Of a stretch of 32,323 nt of DNA, positions 32,133 through 32,323 are shown one piece after another; positions within the stretch are counted from its first letter, which is position 1, and the number at the start of each line of letters is the position of its first letter. Source of the DNA: Alphaproteobacteria bacterium (GTDB lineage Bacteria; Pseudomonadota; Alphaproteobacteria; Rhizobiales; Aestuariivirgaceae); assembly GCA_024279095.1 (NCBI GenBank), contig JAJRRY010000025.1:1-32323 (forward strand), written 5' to 3'. Made by a program: the position numbers and the translations under genes. A model generated the notes under the pieces. It was given only the letters and a program-made list of their open reading frames with translations, ran no database searches and was not told the DNA's origin.

Positions 32133-32323
32133 TTGAAGTTCAGGGTGTCTGCGAAGAGGCTGGGGGTGACAGCTGCTGTCTTCGCGGCCGGTGTACTGTT
32201 CACGTTTCTGTTCAACGCCGGTCTTGCCTATACGAACACCACGGAATTCTGCACATCTTGCCATTCCATGCAGTGGAACAAGGCGGAATGGGAAGATTCC
32301 ATGCATTATTCGAATTACTCGGG
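32133..32323 (+). CDS. NapC/NirT family multiheme cytochrome c, N-terminal part (truncated by window edge)
   Basis: These membrane-anchored quinol dehydrogenases pass electrons to periplasmic reductases (nitrate, nitrite, TMAO and others). A TTG start at 32133 with GGGGGAGGG just upstream opens a frame not listed in the ORF track. It reads KFRVSAKRLGVTAAVFAAGVLF, a basic N-terminus and a single membrane anchor (residues about 10-32). This is followed by the heme-binding FCTSCHSMQWN and EWEDSMHYSNYSG, which matches the first-heme region of the NapC/NirT/NrfH family. Only 63 codons are inside the window, so subgroup, number of hemes and partner enzyme are unknown. It has an AT-rich, palindrome-bearing promoter region, consistent with redox or respiratory regulation by inference. 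Confidence 0.85.
   Translation, partial: MKFRVSAKRLGVTAAVFAAGVLFTFLFNAGLAYTNTTEFCTSCHSMQWNKAEWEDSMHYSNYS

Noticed and set aside
32070-32306. 78-aa minus-strand ORF at the window end
   Set aside because: The plus strand in the same interval encodes a CxxCH heme motif after a membrane anchor, which explains the sequence better.

Overview
The window is high-GC chromosomal DNA that looks like an alphaproteobacterium. The main reasons are the single uninterrupted S10-spc-alpha ribosomal cluster with secY-adk-rpsM-rpsK-rpoA-rplQ, without rpmJ or rpsD in between, the alaC-hom-glpX string, an xseA-DUF2093 pair, and protein sequences of alphaproteobacterial type. I cannot name the genus.

Region 1 (1-12840, + strand) is the ribosomal protein supercluster. 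It opens inside rplB and runs through 19 further ribosomal proteins plus secY (Sec channel), adk (adenylate kinase with a zinc-type LID) and rpoA (RNA polymerase alpha), and ends at a strong intrinsic terminator after rplQ. The first half is tightly packed, with several overlapping or coupled starts. The second half has longer spacers that hold stable hairpins. A candidate internal promoter and a 5' leader with two mutually exclusive hairpins precede rpsM.

Region 2 (12862-18402) is amino-acid metabolism. A minus-strand metC-like beta-lyase followed by a CreA-family secreted protein diverges from a plus-strand alaC-hom-glpX run. The GlpX homologue has lost several expected metal-site residues, and its stop codon is shared with the edge of a 163-bp near-perfect palindromic MITE-like element.

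Region 3 (18692-25324) is housekeeping: metG, tatD and an MBL-fold hydrolase (+), rsmD and an RsuA/RluB-type pseudouridine synthase (-), tadA (+), an outer-membrane beta-barrel protein (-), and a DUF2093 protein (-).

Region 4 (25447-32323) has xseA (-) divergent from purD (+). The purD reading frame is broken by a single in-frame TAG exactly where the family has a conserved Gln (CAG to TAG). Two copies of a GC-rich intergenic repeat follow, then an Arg-rich DUF937-like protein and a MATE exporter (-), a patatin-like phospholipase (+), an unusually AT-rich regulatory region, and the first 63 codons of a NapC/NirT-type membrane multiheme cytochrome c.

No phage, CRISPR array, tRNA, rRNA or complete insertion sequence was seen. 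I found no convincing new multi-gene system. The best leads are the amber-interrupted purD, the GlpX with a lost metal site beside the MITE-like element, and the palindrome-controlled promoter of the terminal cytochrome gene.
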